64,000 nucleotides of DNA from Arenicola marina (GCA_964019135.1 OZ025248.1:40231670-40295669); one strand, 5' to 3'; numbered from the stretch's first letter, positions 1 to 12,570 are shown. Notes: generated by a model from the sequence alone, not told the origin. Made by a program: numbers and translations.

Positions 1-1039
1 ACATGACCATTTTCTCTTGTATATAAAACACCACCACGATCTACCATAGGCTTTAGACCACAGTTCACAATTCGCTTTAAATAATCTATATGCTATAGAT
101 TATATTACAAACGACGCAACCACACCTGATTGTATTCATGGTATTATATATATTCTGGACACCACGAGTATATCACACAATCTATTCCGTGTGCGTTTGT
201 GGCTGATACACTGCCAGGTGCTAAAAGGGATTTCTTCACTGGTGTTGTCTTCCATTCAAATGCTGGCTGGCATATCGTTTTTTTACTACTGAAACAAATG
301 CGCAAAACGGTGTTTTCAGATCAATTAGAATGAACAGCCACAAAAATTGCTTCAATTGAAACTCATAATTACATTTTGCTGCTGTCGATGATGTTCGAAA
401 AGAGAGCAGCGATAAAACAACGATCAAACAGAGAAAGCCAATTATGATTCTGAATGCCACATGCCTCGGAGCACTGGCTGATTGAGCTAAAGTCACTAGT
501 GTATGACCGGCGAGCTGCTAATTTGAAAACGGATTTCCTCTTGAGTCCATGTTCGTGGAGGACTCGTGTGGCCAAACCGTTGATTATACGGAGCCGACGG
601 TGGAGCTACCTAGCGGGGGTACACGAATCTACTGGGCGTGCTTGGGTTGGGGATCTTGGGGTGAAGGCGATAGGCATGCGCGGAGTGAGATATGCCTGGC
701 GGTAGTGATCAAGTATTGGGATTTGTTTAAGTATTTATTGCTGATTTCATTGCATACGTAGACGATGTGTCTCTCGAGGCTGTCCAACTTATAGGCAGCA
801 TAAGAAGGCTTTTCAGAGTAATGGAGTATTCCAATTGTTTGGCTACACCTTGATAAAAGACGCATTGTTTAGTCTGTTTTTCTTTAGTACTTAAACAAAT
901 TATAGGTAAGGTGGAAGGGGCTGTTTGAAAATAGGGGAGGAGGAGATGTCGTGAGTAGGGGAGGGGAGGGGACGGGGGGGGGCAGCGGGGAGGTACCCAA
1001 GCAGAGGTCTCAGACTCTAAGCAGACTAAGAGGGCATGA
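1..1039. other. Intergenic DNA, no gene recognised
   Basis: Only short overlapping reading frames (under 90 codons) on both strands, none resembling a known family. The last 100 bases become G-rich, with a poly(G) run near 966, leading into the 18-bp array. Confidence 0.6.
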
Positions 1040-1600
1040 GATGGGTCCCCGGCAGAAGGGGGGGGGGTTCAAACAGAAGGAGGGACCCAGGCAGAAGGAG
1101 GGACCCAGGCAGAAAGAGGGTCCCAGGCAGAAAGAGGGTCCCAAGCAGAAGGAGGGTCCCAGGCAGAAGGCGGGTCCCAGGCAGAAGTAGAGTCCCAGGC
1201 AGACGAAGAGGGCATGGGGTGGGTCCCAGGCAGAAGGAAGTCCCAGGGAGAAGGAGGGTCCCAGGCAGAGGGAGGTTCCTAGGTAGAAAGAGGGTCCCAG
1301 GCAGAAGGCGGTTCCCAGGCAGAAGGCGGTTCCCAGGCAGGCGAAGAGGGCATGATGTGGGTCCCAGGCAAAAGGATGGTCCCAGGCAAAAGGATGGTCC
1401 CAGGCAGAAGGAGGTTCCCAGGCAGAAAGAGGGTCCCAGGCATAGGTGCAGTTTCCCAGGCAAAGGCAGGGGCCCAGGCAGAAGGAGAGTCCCAGGCATA
1501 AGGTCCCAGGCAGAATGAGTGTCCCAGGCAAAATGAGGTTCCCATGCAGAGGAAGTCCCAGGGAAAAGGAGAGTCCCAGGTCGGATCAGTGTCCAAGGGA
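1040..1600 (+). repeat. 18-bp minisatellite (CAGGCAGAAGGAGGGTCC type)
   Basis: About 30 degenerate copies of an 18-bp G/A-rich unit, clearest from 1075 to 1530 and more diverged to 1600. A longer variant containing AAGAGGGCATG occurs three times (about 1027, 1207 and 1344), so the array has larger internal duplications. Because 18 is a multiple of three, reading frames of 105 to 173 codons stay open on both strands. They encode only monotonous six-residue repeats, so I treat the array as noncoding. Confidence 0.9.
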
Positions 1601-1807
1601 CCGATGCAGAGGGACGTACTGATGAGAAAAAGGCAACAATAACCTGATCATATTTGTCAAAGATTTAAGACCCGTTGCCCAGTTTACAACATCCTGGATT
1701 AACTAACAAATCCCGGTCATTGATCATAGCTTCCCACAACACCAGCACGGACATCGCCATGCATTGTCGTCACAGTCGAGGCGTGGGCTTTCTATTGGAT
1801 TTCCGTT

Positions 1808-2092
1808 TTGCAAGGAGTTGGCGGGGCTCGGTTGTACTCGGCTGGACTCGGTTGGACTCGGTAAGGGTCGGCGGGACTCGGTTGTACTCGGCTGGACTCG
1901 GTTGGACTCGGCAAGGGTCGGCGGGGCTCGGTTGTGCTCGGCTAGACAGGGATGGACTCGGCTGGACTCGGTTGGACTCGGCAAGAGTCGGCAGGACTCG
2001 GTTTTACTCGGTTGGACTCGGCAGGAGTCGGTTGGACTCGGCAGGAATCGCGGGGGCGGATAGATTCGGCGGGATTCGGCGGGATTCGGCTG
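1808..2092 (+). repeat. 10-bp minisatellite (GTTGGACTCG type)
   Basis: About 28 tandem copies of a 10-bp unit ending in ACTCG, GGTCG or GCTCG. Variants alternate irregularly (TTGTACTCG, CTGGACTCG, AAGGGTCGG). Both strands are open because the unit has few stop codons. No protein family is suggested. Confidence 0.9.
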
Positions 2093-3300
2093 GGTTAAAT
2101 AGGACGCTCTAACTTCTGTAATTCCCGATATCACCAAAATACTCCCCCCCCCCACCCCCCACACACTCTTTGCGAAGAAAGACACGCGATTCTAATCAGC
2201 AGTTCGACCTTATGAAAAATATGGATATAATAAATTTTTAAAATCCTGATTTGCACAGGCGGGATTCGAGCCAGGCACGGTGGTCGGGATCCGACGAGGT
2301 GGGTGACTCGGTACGAAGAGGCCGCTGCGAGCATGTACTACGAGGCTCGCTGATAGAAAGATGTCTAAACACGCCCAGCCTTGTCGTCAGTAAATCCTGG
2401 TGATATTTCGCCGGCCGAGGCGCGCACAGACTGTTGATGGTACATCGGTGGGGGATCAAGTGCACGCTCTGCGATAGGTGGTGATATATATGGTGTACGC
2501 TCTATGTATAAATATACAACTCAGTCCTTGGGAGGCTTGTTGGTGCAGGCTCAGTACGTACGTCGTTTCTAGGAAAACTGTAACGGCGGCAAGCTACTGC
2601 AAGTTGGACCTAGGGCTTTCGGCAGATAAATCATTACCATGTGGAGAAGAAACTAGGTGGGTCCATCTGTCATCGGCTTTTACAGGAGTATCTTCCCCGG
2701 AAAGGAACCCATACAGTATATAGCGTAAAATCACCACTTGGTAGGTACAATAGTTATTGCTCATATTATGGTATATAACCTATTGTATACGCCACCATGA
2801 GACCGGCGCTCAGGTGACATGACGGGATGCGAAGCTCGGCGATGTTCTCGGTAATGATTTTCCTTGCATTTAGTTTGACTCGGATTTTGTAAAACCGCGG
2901 AACCTACGGCTGACGTCTTTATTGCGTCAATCAGAAGACTCGCACTGCGCTGCAGGTGTCAGTCAGGAAATAGTTACCGCAAGTCAGAAGCAATAGCGCT
3001 CAAAGTCACATCGGGCCAAATGTAAATTCTTAAAGAAGGACAGTATAGAATCTGTTTCACGTAAGATCACAGGGGCGGATTTAATTAGGGGGGTTGCACC
3101 CCCCCCCCCTTGAGAACTTGAGCATACACTGTAAATGTCGGGTTCTCCGAGCACCCCCCTCCCACCCCTACCGGGCGCAAGTTTTCATAGAGCACCCCAC
3201 GCTCCCGGTCGCAATTTTTCGTAACATCCTTCACGGATTTTTTTTTTACGTAAGCACATTTCTTCACGTTCGGATGACGATATAAACAGCGCGGATGAAG
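2093..3300. other. Intergenic DNA, no gene recognised
   Basis: Mixed-composition sequence with a C run at about 2147-2156. A tRNA B-box-like word occurs on the minus strand near 2266-2277 without a foldable tRNA. The stretch 3068-3250 starts with GGGGCGGATTTAATTAGG followed by matched G and C runs. It resembles the edge of a dispersed repeat, but I could not find both ends. No coding signal. Confidence 0.5.
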
Positions 3301-4030
3301 GGCGGGTACAGCGAAAGGATAAGGAAAGAGATGACAAAACACACACGTAGAGAGCGATCCAGAGATGGAGAGCCAGTCACGGAAATAGATGAAGAGATAT
3401 GCACAAAGAGGGTGAGCGCGAGGGTCAGAGAGAAGGAGAGACGAGCGCGAAACAGATATAGTCAAAGAGACAGATGGACATACAGAGAGATACAGCTGGA
3501 GAAAGAGAGGGAGAGAGAATGAGTAAAGAGAAATAAACAGAAAAGTGAAGAAAGTGGGCGAGCCGAAGGTCTTTTTCGACTGTTTTTTCTGCTCAGTATC
3601 TGCGAGGGATTTGTAAACTTCCCCTTGTTATCGCCACACCCAGATTGATATCTCCTCTCCTAACCCATTAGATCTGTCTTGTACAGGAAATGTATATGTA
3701 TTTACAAACTCCTGCATGAAGTTAAACCCATGTCTCGTGAAAAGTCTGCTATCAGACCCAATCACGTTTTGTGACAGGAGTAGCACCTCTGGGCGCACCA
3801 CATGACGACCAGCGGCGTATCATACATGTGTGGAATATGTAAGTCAAACACCTGGTCCCGTGTCGGAGAGGGAGGGAGCAAGCGAAAGAGAGAGAGTGAG
3901 GGAGATGGGAAGAGAGAGAGAGAGGGGGAAGAGAGAGGGAGAGGGGGGGGGGGGGAGAGCGGGGAAAGCGCGAGAGAGTGAGAAAATACTGGAAGAGAGT
4001 GATACAGAAAGTGGGAGAGGATACGAGAGA
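3300..4030 (+). repeat. Purine-rich (GA) low-complexity DNA in two blocks
   Basis: Two GA-rich blocks, about 3310-3535 and 3865-4030, flank ordinary sequence. The second is nearly pure (GA)n with a 12 to 14 base G run near 3944. Reading frames across them encode Arg/Glu or Ser/Pro/Leu low-complexity strings and are not credible genes. Confidence 0.7.
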
Positions 4031-4148
4031 GAAACGCGTTTTGTGCTCCGGTTCCTTCGATATCAACAAAAACAAACAACTGTTGCCGGTGTGATTGCCA
4101 GAAGTATATCTTAGGAGCCAGATGGAGGGATCGCTCCGGCCTCGCCTC

Positions 4149-4171
4149 CATACATACATACATACATACAT
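4149..4171 (+). repeat. (TACA)n microsatellite
   Basis: About six tetranucleotide copies ending in TATAT. Confidence 0.9.
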
Positions 4172-5930
4172 ATATCCCCCTCTCATGTCATCTATGCAAA
4201 GACGGCGCCGACGGAATGATTATCATCAGTCCCAATCACATATGTCCATCTATCTCGAATGTCGCTAATTCCCAAAATAAAGCACACCGCGACCTTAAGT
4301 AAGTCCTACTTATAGTGCTCGATGGATTCCGTTTCCACAGGATCATGTAAATGTCCGGTATATTTCTATATCTAGATATCTATCTATAGCGAACCTCGCT
4401 ATTTGGGCGGTGAATCTCTTGTGCAGCACAACAAGTGCGAACCTCGTTCCAGAAAAAAAACGCATGCAAAATGGGAAAACGAAGAGCGGAATCAAGATAT
4501 ACACTTCGAGATATATAAATTTATCAGTTAAATTTGAGTCAATATACCAACAAATTATTGCACAAAAGTTAGATATGTAATTTCGACATGTGGCATAAAT
4601 AAAACAATTTGTTTACCTTATATCCAAAATCTGTGAAGCTATGTGTGTCTTTATTATTCAGGAGATAATATGGATAGGTGCTACCTAAAAAATGCGAGCC
4701 TATTTTTATTAATTTAGATATTCCGAGGGGATACATCTTTTAGATTAATATTCAAAAATAATCTCACTTCGGCTTGCCATAAAGAATATTTTTGGCGGGA
4801 TGACGTATACCATGCATGTGCTTGTGGCATATCATGCGGTTGCTTAGGAACTCCCATTGTGACGTCATGTGTATAACATTTTGACGTCACAAATACTCAC
4901 TATGACAGCAGCCGATGGGCGGTCACCAAGAGCGCTCTGCTTGGCAAGACATTTAGCGCGTCGCTTATAAATTAACTTTAATTTGAACTATACAACCAGT
5001 GTTAACATTGAATAATTTATTCGTTAATTTTGTGGGGCAGCTGATTTATTTATTAAAGACATGACGTAATAGGCTTCGACCTCTCTTTGCTTGAATATAT
5101 TTATGTACAGCTGATATTTACTCCGAATCCGAAAACGTCTCATGGGGGTTGTTACGCGAAACGAAAGTCCTAAGCCTATGCTTGAAATGCACTTTGAATA
5201 TGCATTGCTGTTACCTTAAGAGCTCGCTTGCGCTCGCTATTAGACTTAGGCCTACTGCTTAATACAAGATTCATTCTTACATGAAGCAATAATGTAGGCA
5301 TCAAGACATATGTTGGCGTGACCGGCGAGAAATATCGCGATACATAGTTATTAAAACAGCTTGCAGTTGAGTTAAGCAATAGCATTCTATTGACCCTTTG
5401 GGTTATCATTGGCTGCCTGATCATGTGATCTACCTTCAACATTCAAATAAAGACGGAGAGGCGTAGCGAGGGTGTGGGGGGCGGGGGGGGTTAGGGGAGG
5501 CGTAATTGTGATTGTACTCTTCTTGCACTCTTTGCCTTTGACTCACATGTGCACCGCTAGATCTTGCGTGGCGCCACCGTGTGGGGAGCTTGGCATTCTG
5601 CAGGAAACAAATCTCACCCCGAATCGCTGTCACATGTTAACTCGGGCGTCGTTCAATAAAGTTAAACCACGTAAATCTATTTCTACAAAGTGAAGGCATT
5701 TTTTTCAGCATCTAAGAGTATCGGGAACGTTGCCATCACGGCAGGTCGCTTACCACGTGAACTTTGCACGCTGTGACCTTTTTGTCTTTTGGTAAGCCCA
5801 GTGTCTCCGCCTGGTGAGCCATTCCGTAGTTGTATAGACTTGGACCGGCGAGTGGTTTATTTGGCGGCGACGACAATATACCGTTCGGTGCAGACAGGTC
5901 AGGGAATGTGATATGTGGCGTATGCCTATT
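4172..5930. other. AT-rich intergenic DNA
   Basis: No reading frame above 90 codons and no protein similarity recognised. The interesting content is the CRE/TATA cluster annotated separately at 4801-4998. A further TGACGTAA word lies at 5064. A C/G-rich patch occurs at 5470-5505. Confidence 0.5.
4801..4998 (+). promoter_or_regulatory. Promoter-like cluster: CRE sites, TATA, possible initiator
   Basis: Seen directly: TGACGT at 4801, perfect CRE palindromes TGACGTCA at 4860-4867 and 4882-4889 (22 bp apart, about two helical turns), TATAAATT at 4966-4973, and CCAGTG with its A at 4998, about 32 bp after the TATA start. CREB/ATF family proteins bind TGACGTCA in animals, and TATA boxes usually lie 25 to 32 bp before the start. 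The geometry therefore suits a CRE-driven plus-strand promoter. I see no coding exon downstream, so it could serve a noncoding RNA, an unrecognised exon, or be chance. Confidence 0.35.
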
Positions 5931-6175
5931 GTAGCGTGGGGGCGGGACGGGGGCGGGCCAGGGGCGGGTGCGGACGCGGGGTGGGGGTGGTGCGAGGCGT
6001 GAGGCAACGGGCTCGGGTTGGGGACGGAGAGGGAGCAGGGTGGGGGTGATGCGGGCGAGCTGCGGGTGCACGGCGGGCCATAGGCGGGCGCGGGGTGGGC
6101 GCGGGGCGAGGTCGGGGCGGACGCGGGGCGGACGCGGGACGCGGGGCGGACGCGGGGCGGGTGGATCCTGGACCC
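5931..6175 (+). repeat. GC-rich degenerate repeat (GCGGACGCGGGG type)
   Basis: Irregular repeats of GGGCGG, GCGGACGCGGG and GGGTGCGG words, very CpG-rich. The clearest tandem part is 6110-6165. Overlapping reading frames on both strands encode Arg/Pro/Ala-rich low-complexity sequence only. It could act as a CpG-island-like segment, but no promoter elements were identified. Confidence 0.7.
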
Positions 6176-6904
6176 ATGGTCTTGCCAGCGCGATCGCACC
6201 ATGTTACCAGCATCTTTTTTCCCGGTGTTGGAAAATTACCCAACGTTCTTAGTTTTGTAGGGAAACCCACGCAAAAGTCAGGATGCACACCAAACCATGG
6301 AGCAGCATTTAGTAATGTTACTCTCCCAATATGAGTCCACCGCTATGATTGAATGTGTGTTTTATGCCACGATAAATAATCAATTACGGCGGCTGCGCTT
6401 CGGTCAAGTGTAGCAGTTGTCCTCCACACTCCGCCTTGCTTACTGGCGGCGGGACTGGCCTCACAAGCCGCCAGCTCGCTGAAGCCCCCGACCATCAATG
6501 GAGATTTGTTTGGCGGGGGTATTTATGTATTAGGCGCTACCAACAAGCCAGAGGATGGGAGGGCGTGGTAGTGTAATTATCTAAGTCGACTCATACTGGC
6601 GGGAGACATGCCTCGGTGCTTGTTGAGACTGTTCGTTGGCCTCCACCCTGCCCCCCCCCCCCCCCACCCCAACCCTGTCCCTCCCCACCCCCCGGTATTT
6701 TGCCCCAGGTCTGTCAAGCTCTGGTGCCGTAGTATAACAGGGTGGCCGTAGAGCCCATTAACCCTCGCCCTCGCCACTCGCTGACGCTATACACGGAGAC
6801 CCAGCCTGATAAGACGCAGTATTATTGTAAGTCGATAAACTGACACAGGTGTGAACAATAACGATGTCCAACCTGCAAGTATAATACAACCGCTCTGGTG
6901 CCGA
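6176..6904. other. Intergenic DNA, no gene recognised
   Basis: Ordinary sequence with a long C run at about 6650-6665 followed by C-rich DNA. No coding or RNA gene signal. Confidence 0.5.
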
Positions 6905-7604
6905 AACAACTATGATCCCAGTCCGCCACCCGGCTATCCAGCCAACCAACTATCCATCCTGCCAGCTTTTGAATCAGACAGCTATTCAGCCAATTATATA
7001 TACAGCCAGCCAGATATCCAACGAATTTTCCAGCCAACCAACTTTTTCAGGCGACCAACTTTCCAGCCAGTCAGCTATCCGGCCAACTTTCCAGGCAACC
7101 AACTTTCTAGCCAGCCAGCTATCCAGCCACTTATCACTTCAGCCAGCCAGACATTCAACCATCCATACAACGAGCCAGCAAAATAGCTAAATATTCAGCC
7201 CGCCAGTCAGGTGGTCATCCAGGCACACAGTGATTTAGCCGATAGAAACGCCAATCAGCTAGGAATCAATCCATGTTATCACCTTCCATCCTATCAACTA
7301 ATCATCCTGTCACCCAGACCAGTCTGCCAGCCAGCCATAGGGCAAACCTGTCAGCCAGCCAGCAAGACAAGCATACCGCCACCCAGCCAGCCAGCCAGCC
7401 ATCGGGCCAGGCAGCCGGCCAGCCAGCCGGCCAGCCAGCCAGCCAGCCAGCCAGCCATCGGGCCAGGCAGCCGGCCAGCCAGCCGGCCAGCCAGCCAGCC
7501 AGCCAGCCATCGGGCCAGGCAGCCGGCCAGCCAGCCGGCCAGCCAGCCAGCCAGCCAGCCAGCCATCGGGCCAGCCAGCTAGCCAGCCAAGTAGTTAGCC
7601 GGTC
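6905..7604 (+). repeat. CCAG-based repeat with internal 52-56 bp units
   Basis: A diverged left part (6930-7190) contains CCAGCCA or CCAACTTTCCAG words. The right part (7376-7600) is nearly pure CCAG/CCGG tetranucleotides. In the right part the word ATCGGGCCAG recurs at 7401, 7457, 7509 and 7565, giving a 56/52/56-bp higher-order period. Four overlapping frames stay open on both strands (Pro-Ala-Ser-Gln or Trp-Leu-Ala-Gly repeats), which marks composition rather than coding. Confidence 0.9.
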
Positions 7605-8527
7605 GTTCAGCAAGTTATTCATAAATTATCAATATCGTTGAACTTATTTTATACTTGAATACGGTTGGAGCATAACAATTAAACCGTTTAGCCACAAGAT
7701 TGATGCTCCGCCATGAGTTAACAAGAAAGTCTGATCAACCATTACTCAGCAAAAGTCTGGGATTGTTGTGGGCATCCACGTAGCGTTCAGAATATACCTT
7801 TGCAATATATTTTCCTAACTTTTTTCCTAAAATGTACTGAAAACCGGTTGATGCACTCGTTAAACCCCACGATAACTTTAACCGATATTTACTGGAATCT
7901 CTTTTAATTAGTTAATTAGAAATACGAGACCAGATGGATCGTGAGTGACGGGATGTTGTCTATCGCCTTGCTTTCAATGCCACACGGAATGGAAATTACT
8001 CTAAGAGTAAGGTCCACCCAAGATGATGGACACAGACACCTTTAAAATGATTAAGTTGGATGGTACAGGCGCTGGTTAGCCTCTTAACTCACCTGATAGC
8101 AGTGGGGGTACCCATAGATACGCCAACGTCACCATCACGCTTCTTATCTTCTTATCACATTCCTCAAGATGTGACAATGGAGACATCATTAGAAGACATA
8201 ACGGCAAACTCTCGAAGTAAGGCCGCGTAAGGAGTCTTCCATCATATAATGAGCGTTGCCTACCAAACATGATAAAAAGCTGACCATTAAGTATATCTAG
8301 GGAGCTGTGAGAGCCGTTCGACTGTTATCTACACATAACGACCGGTGGTCGCCTTGATTATTATAGCATCGATCTCCTTCCCCATGGCGTACTGCAGGTG
8401 ACGCGTCTGGGAACTAAGCATACAGCAAGCAGCAAGCCATCATGTAACGTACCATTTCCGGTGGCGGTCTTCCTGTGACTGCAGAAAGTGACTGCTAGTT
8501 GCATTAAAACACTGCTGTCCATCAATT
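7605..8527. other. Intergenic DNA, no gene recognised
   Basis: Mixed-composition DNA without repeats or reading frames above 64 codons. Confidence 0.5.
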
Positions 8528-8945
8528 TATCTCAGTGGGTGGCAATAATGTGGCGGTAGGTAGAGGGTGGGGTGTAAGGGGTATTGGCGGTAGGTAGGGG
8601 GTGGGGTGTACGGGGTATTGGCGTAGATAGGGTTGGGGTGTAGGGGTGTTGGGGTAGGTAGAGGGTAGGGTGTAGGAGTATTGGGGGTAGGTAGGAGCTG
8701 GGTTTGCAGGGGGTATTGAGGGTAGGAAGGGAGTGGTGTGTAGGGGGTGTTGTTGGTAAGTTTGGGGTGGGGTGTAGGTTTTTTTTTTTGGGGTAGCTTG
8801 GGGTGGGGTGTAGGGGGTATTGGGGGTAGGTAGGGGGTGGTGTGTAGGGGGTGTTGGTGGTAAGTAGGGGGTGGGTTGTAGGGGGTATTGGGGGTAGCTT
8901 GGGGTGGGGATAGGGGGTATTGGGGCAAGGTAGGGGGTGGGGTGT
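8528..8945 (+). repeat. G-rich minisatellite, about 33-36 bp unit
   Basis: About 12 copies of a unit built from GGTAGGTAGGGGGTGGGG and GTGTAGGGGGTATTGG. Unit length varies because of changes in the G runs, and a nine-base T run interrupts at about 8780. Each unit contains several GGG runs and could form G-quadruplexes. All three minus-strand frames are open (Pro/Thr/Tyr-rich, 172-205 codons), so no frame is favoured as a gene. Confidence 0.9.
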
Positions 8946-10670
8946 CGGCCGACTGGGTCTGATGATGAGGGATATAGAAGAGAGAGTGTGCGGTACTGCA
9001 CGATCGCCGTGAGTAGCGCCCGGAAATGATGCCTGAAATGGACATGGCGATAGAGAGATAATAGATATAACAAAGAGCGAAGGAGATCTCGCAGCATGTC
9101 TTCCCCGACCAACAGGAGGGCTACGAGGGATAGGATTCTTCAGTTTCATAGATTTGATCTTTAAAACCTTTTATTCGCATGCGAAATAATTAAACACGTA
9201 AGACACGTGAGCGGCATTTTATAGCCTCACATAATACACGACATTCCAGTCCCATCACACATTATCTATGGTATACCAATTGAGAGATCACGTACTATTA
9301 TTAATAATCATTTTCAATTGCAATGTGAGAAAAAGATATTCTTCCATTGTTTCAAAATAGTTCACGTATGACTACTACCATTTACTATAATAATCCCTTT
9401 CATTGTCTCTAAGGTCGAAGATGGACCATAAACAGACACTTCATTTAATATCAGCTTGCCCGTGTTTTCCTATTTAACGTCTTCAAGGAGTGATACCCGT
9501 TGGGGGGGGGGGGGGGCGGGCGTTGGTGGAATATGATTGATGTGACGAGGAAGATTTTCATCAACCCTTGGACCCCCCCCCCCTCCCACCCTTCCCATTC
9601 CAGGATTAGTTATTGTAGCATATGGCGCGTCTAAAGCTAGGAGTATTACATCTCGTCCCTGTTTAACCAACCAGGCCCGGGAGCTGGACATGGCCTTCCA
9701 CATGCAAGAGCTTGGGGAGATCTACTTGCTGACTTAGACATTTGTCTGAGGACCATAAAAACGTTGTTACCTGTTTTCTCTTGACCATCTGCCCAAAGGT
9801 CTCACCTACTGTCGCCCCCGCCCATCCCCCACCCGACCACCTCCCCGATCCCTGACCCCTGACCTCTGATCATCTCCATCACAAACCACCGCCTGCTTTA
9901 GGCCGACCCACTCCCTCTCTCCCTCCACTCTGCTTGACCCTCTTAGCGCCGGGTCCCTCCAGCGCCCCGCCCTCGTCATTGCCCCCGCCCTAACCTCACC
10001 GTGGTATCTTCTTCAGATCTGGATCCTATGTCCAGAAGCAAGAGGGTGGGTGGAGGGTTGTGAGGATTGGAGGATTAAGGGCCGGGGGAAGGGTAGGGGG
10101 AGGGGGAAGGGATGAAATGCCGAGGGTCCGGAAGAGGTGGAGGGGAGGCGAGGGAAGGGGATGGGGAGGGGGAGGGGGAGGGGAGAGGAGGGGAAGGGAA
10201 GGGAGGGGTGAGGTGGGGATACCACATGTGAGGCTTGGGGTGGCAGGGAGGGGAGGGGATTAGATTGGTGGCGAGGGTGGTGCAGGGGAGGCCGGCTGGA
10301 CCTGGCTCGGGGGTCGGGCCGCCAGCTGGTCCTCGTTTGGCCCCCGCTGGGCGGTGTTGACCCGGGTGTTGCGACCGGCCAGGTGGGCAGGCCGGACCCC
10401 CTGCTGTCCCGCATTGTACACATGTTTCTGCACCCGTAGGCGGAGTGGGGGAGGAGGGGGGTGTAGGGAGTGGGGTGGGGGGGGGGGCAGGCCTTCGCTC
10501 GTCTGTCTGGGTCTGTGGGTTAAGGATCCCTTGTCATCTATCGCCGCAGTCTCAGATGAAGTGCTGTTTACCTGTGAATAGCTTATGGTGTCCCCTTTGT
10601 TCGTCTGCTTGTTCATTTAACAGGCCTTATTGTAAGGCTCGAGACAAAATGAAAACGCGGTTTGTACCAT
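8946..10670. other. Intergenic DNA with G- and C-rich patches
   Basis: Contains poly(G) at about 9500-9514, poly(C) at about 9573-9583, a C-rich stretch at 9800-9990 and a G-rich purine stretch at 10060-10262, with a further G run near 10480. The reading frames here are low-complexity. No gene recognised. Confidence 0.5.
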
Positions 10671-10775
10671 ACATATTTAAAAAAATATAATTAAATCAAT
10701 AGTAATTTAAAACAATAATTTATTAAATGTAATTGAATCAATAGTAATTTAAAAACAGTAATTAAAAAAATATCC
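10671..10775 (+). repeat. AT-rich direct repeat, two copies of about 50 bp
   Basis: The word AATCAATAGTAATTTAAAA occurs twice, at about 10695 and 10746, within A/T-rich DNA. Confidence 0.7.
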
Positions 10776-12299
10776 TTAATATGAGCTCATAATTGGAAAT
10801 TGGATGCTGATCACTCCAAAGAATCCATCTGTGATTAATGCCGAGGAAGAATTAGCCCGATTAAAAGAAGATAAACGTTAACAGTTAACTTAGACCTAAT
10901 CATGTTCGATGGACTGAAGACGTTCGGTAAATACATGAAGTCACTGCTATCCCTGGATACGCTTGACCCTTGTTCATTGTGTCCACTTAAAGTTTAAGTA
11001 AACTACGAAAGAAATATTTCGTCAGTTTCGGTGTGCTCAGGGCGAGACAGATGACGACGACTGACAGATGAGGATGTACAATGCTTGCCATGTTTGTACA
11101 ATGAAAGCTCTAGGGTGACGGTCAGGAAGTATCGGGCGTTTCGATTACCAGAAAAAATGGCTAATGCACCTTTCCCCGAAAGTCACTCATCAGTTTTCTT
11201 CTTTGCCGCAAATGGCGTCGTGTGGCGTATCGATGACGTGGTTGTCCGTATTGTCCCGGCTGTATACCAGCCCTCGTGTTTTACTTGCCTGGTCTACCTC
11301 ACGGCTTATTTGGTTGCAAAGCCTCTCATTCACCTTGCGATCGACCATAAGTTAGAGTGGAATTTGGGCGACTTGAAGCCAATTTGAAACCACAAAGAGG
11401 CCGGCGCCTAGTGATTTTGTTTTATGGGTCGCCAGCGCGCGACGGAAGATATCTTCACAATGTCGGGGATGTTCAAAGGTTCGCCTCAAGGTCGCGTGAC
11501 GTCAGAGGCCGACTTCCGGTTTCCGTTGAAACATGCCTGCCGCGTCTGTTCTCACGCAACCTGCAGGAGGGGGTGAGGGGTGGAGAGGGCGGGGAAGGGG
11601 GTCAGGGGAGGGGAGGGGTGCGGGGGATGCTTGGACGCCCTGGCATGTGAAGGTGGGAGCAATGGAGGTGGGCTGAACGGAGGTTTGGGGGAAGGGGATT
11701 GGGCAAGGATGGCAAGTCGATTTTTTCGGGAGTGGTTTAAAGTGATATAGCACGACATTGAGAATGAAACAAGGGAAGAAGCGCAGCCGACCGGTAATTG
11801 GTCTACGGGGGAAACGTCCAAGTTGTCGCTCAGTCTTGGCACTGAAGGCCCGTCCTATCCCCTGATAGCCCCCACCCTCTGCAGCCCTCACCTCACTCCA
11901 CCTTTACCCTCCCCCCACCAACCCATCGTCTTACACCCTCAGAGCCCACGTCCCAACCACCCCACGGCCTTATTCACCTCCAGCCTCAACACCCACTGCC
12001 TTACACCGCCAGATTATGAACCCGGGCGCCACTCTATCGTCTTAACCCCCCCACCCCCCTCTACCACCCCCCACCTGTCGGTCGCCCTCTTCGAAGAATA
12101 TCGAGTGGACGTTTTGACAAGGACATCCAACATCTGAGACCAACATATTAAAAAACATATTATTTTTGGCGAGACTTGAAGTGGTTGATTGACAGACAAG
12201 TTTAACCACTTGCTTCGTCCTGTTGGCTACCGATTTGGAACCCCCCCAGAAAAATATCCTGCATTGCACGGAATGTATCAACGAGCACAGGTTCTTACA
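10776..12299. other. Intergenic DNA, no gene recognised
   Basis: The least repetitive reading frame is 11085-11387 (+, 100 codons). It has mixed composition but no recognisable domain, and I do not call it a gene. G-rich DNA at 11565-11640 and C-rich DNA at 11865-12080 are low-complexity. Confidence 0.45.
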
Positions 12300-12500
12300 G
12301 TAATATAATTATTTTAATCATTTATAATTATAATCATTGATAATTTTTACCTTTTATGAATTATTCCATTGTCAGTGAAGGGTCAATCTGTTATCAGTCC
12401 AATAAATTTTCAGTCAAAACAATCACAATAAATTATAAGTCAATTATCCAATAAATTATACGTCAATGATCCAATCAGTTATCACTCAATGAATATGTAA
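12300..12500 (+). repeat. AT-rich diverged repeat (CAATAAATT words)
   Basis: Loose repeats of TCAGTCCAATAAATT and GTCAAT-type words at about 30-bp spacing. Old and degenerate. Confidence 0.5.
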
Positions 12501-12570
12501 ATTACAAGACATTGTAACCGACTTCTTACCAACGTGCCTCGACACGAAATTGACACCTCCTTGGATATTG

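Noticed and set aside
1010..1531. Frames of 157-173 codons with Cys/Leu/Gly/Pro repeats
   Set aside because: 18-bp array artefact, open in several frames on both strands.
2240..2340. tRNA or SINE on the minus strand near a GGCTCGAATCC word
   Set aside because: Only the B-box-like word matches. I could not form the T stem or find an A box or the SINE body.
8522..9149. Three overlapping Pro/Thr/Tyr-rich minus-strand frames
   Set aside because: All three frames of one G-rich array are open, and none shows a domain or a preferred frame.
11085..11387. 100-codon plus-strand frame as a host gene
   Set aside because: Mixed composition but no family recognised, an overlapping frame is also open, and a frame of this length is expected by chance in 64 kb.
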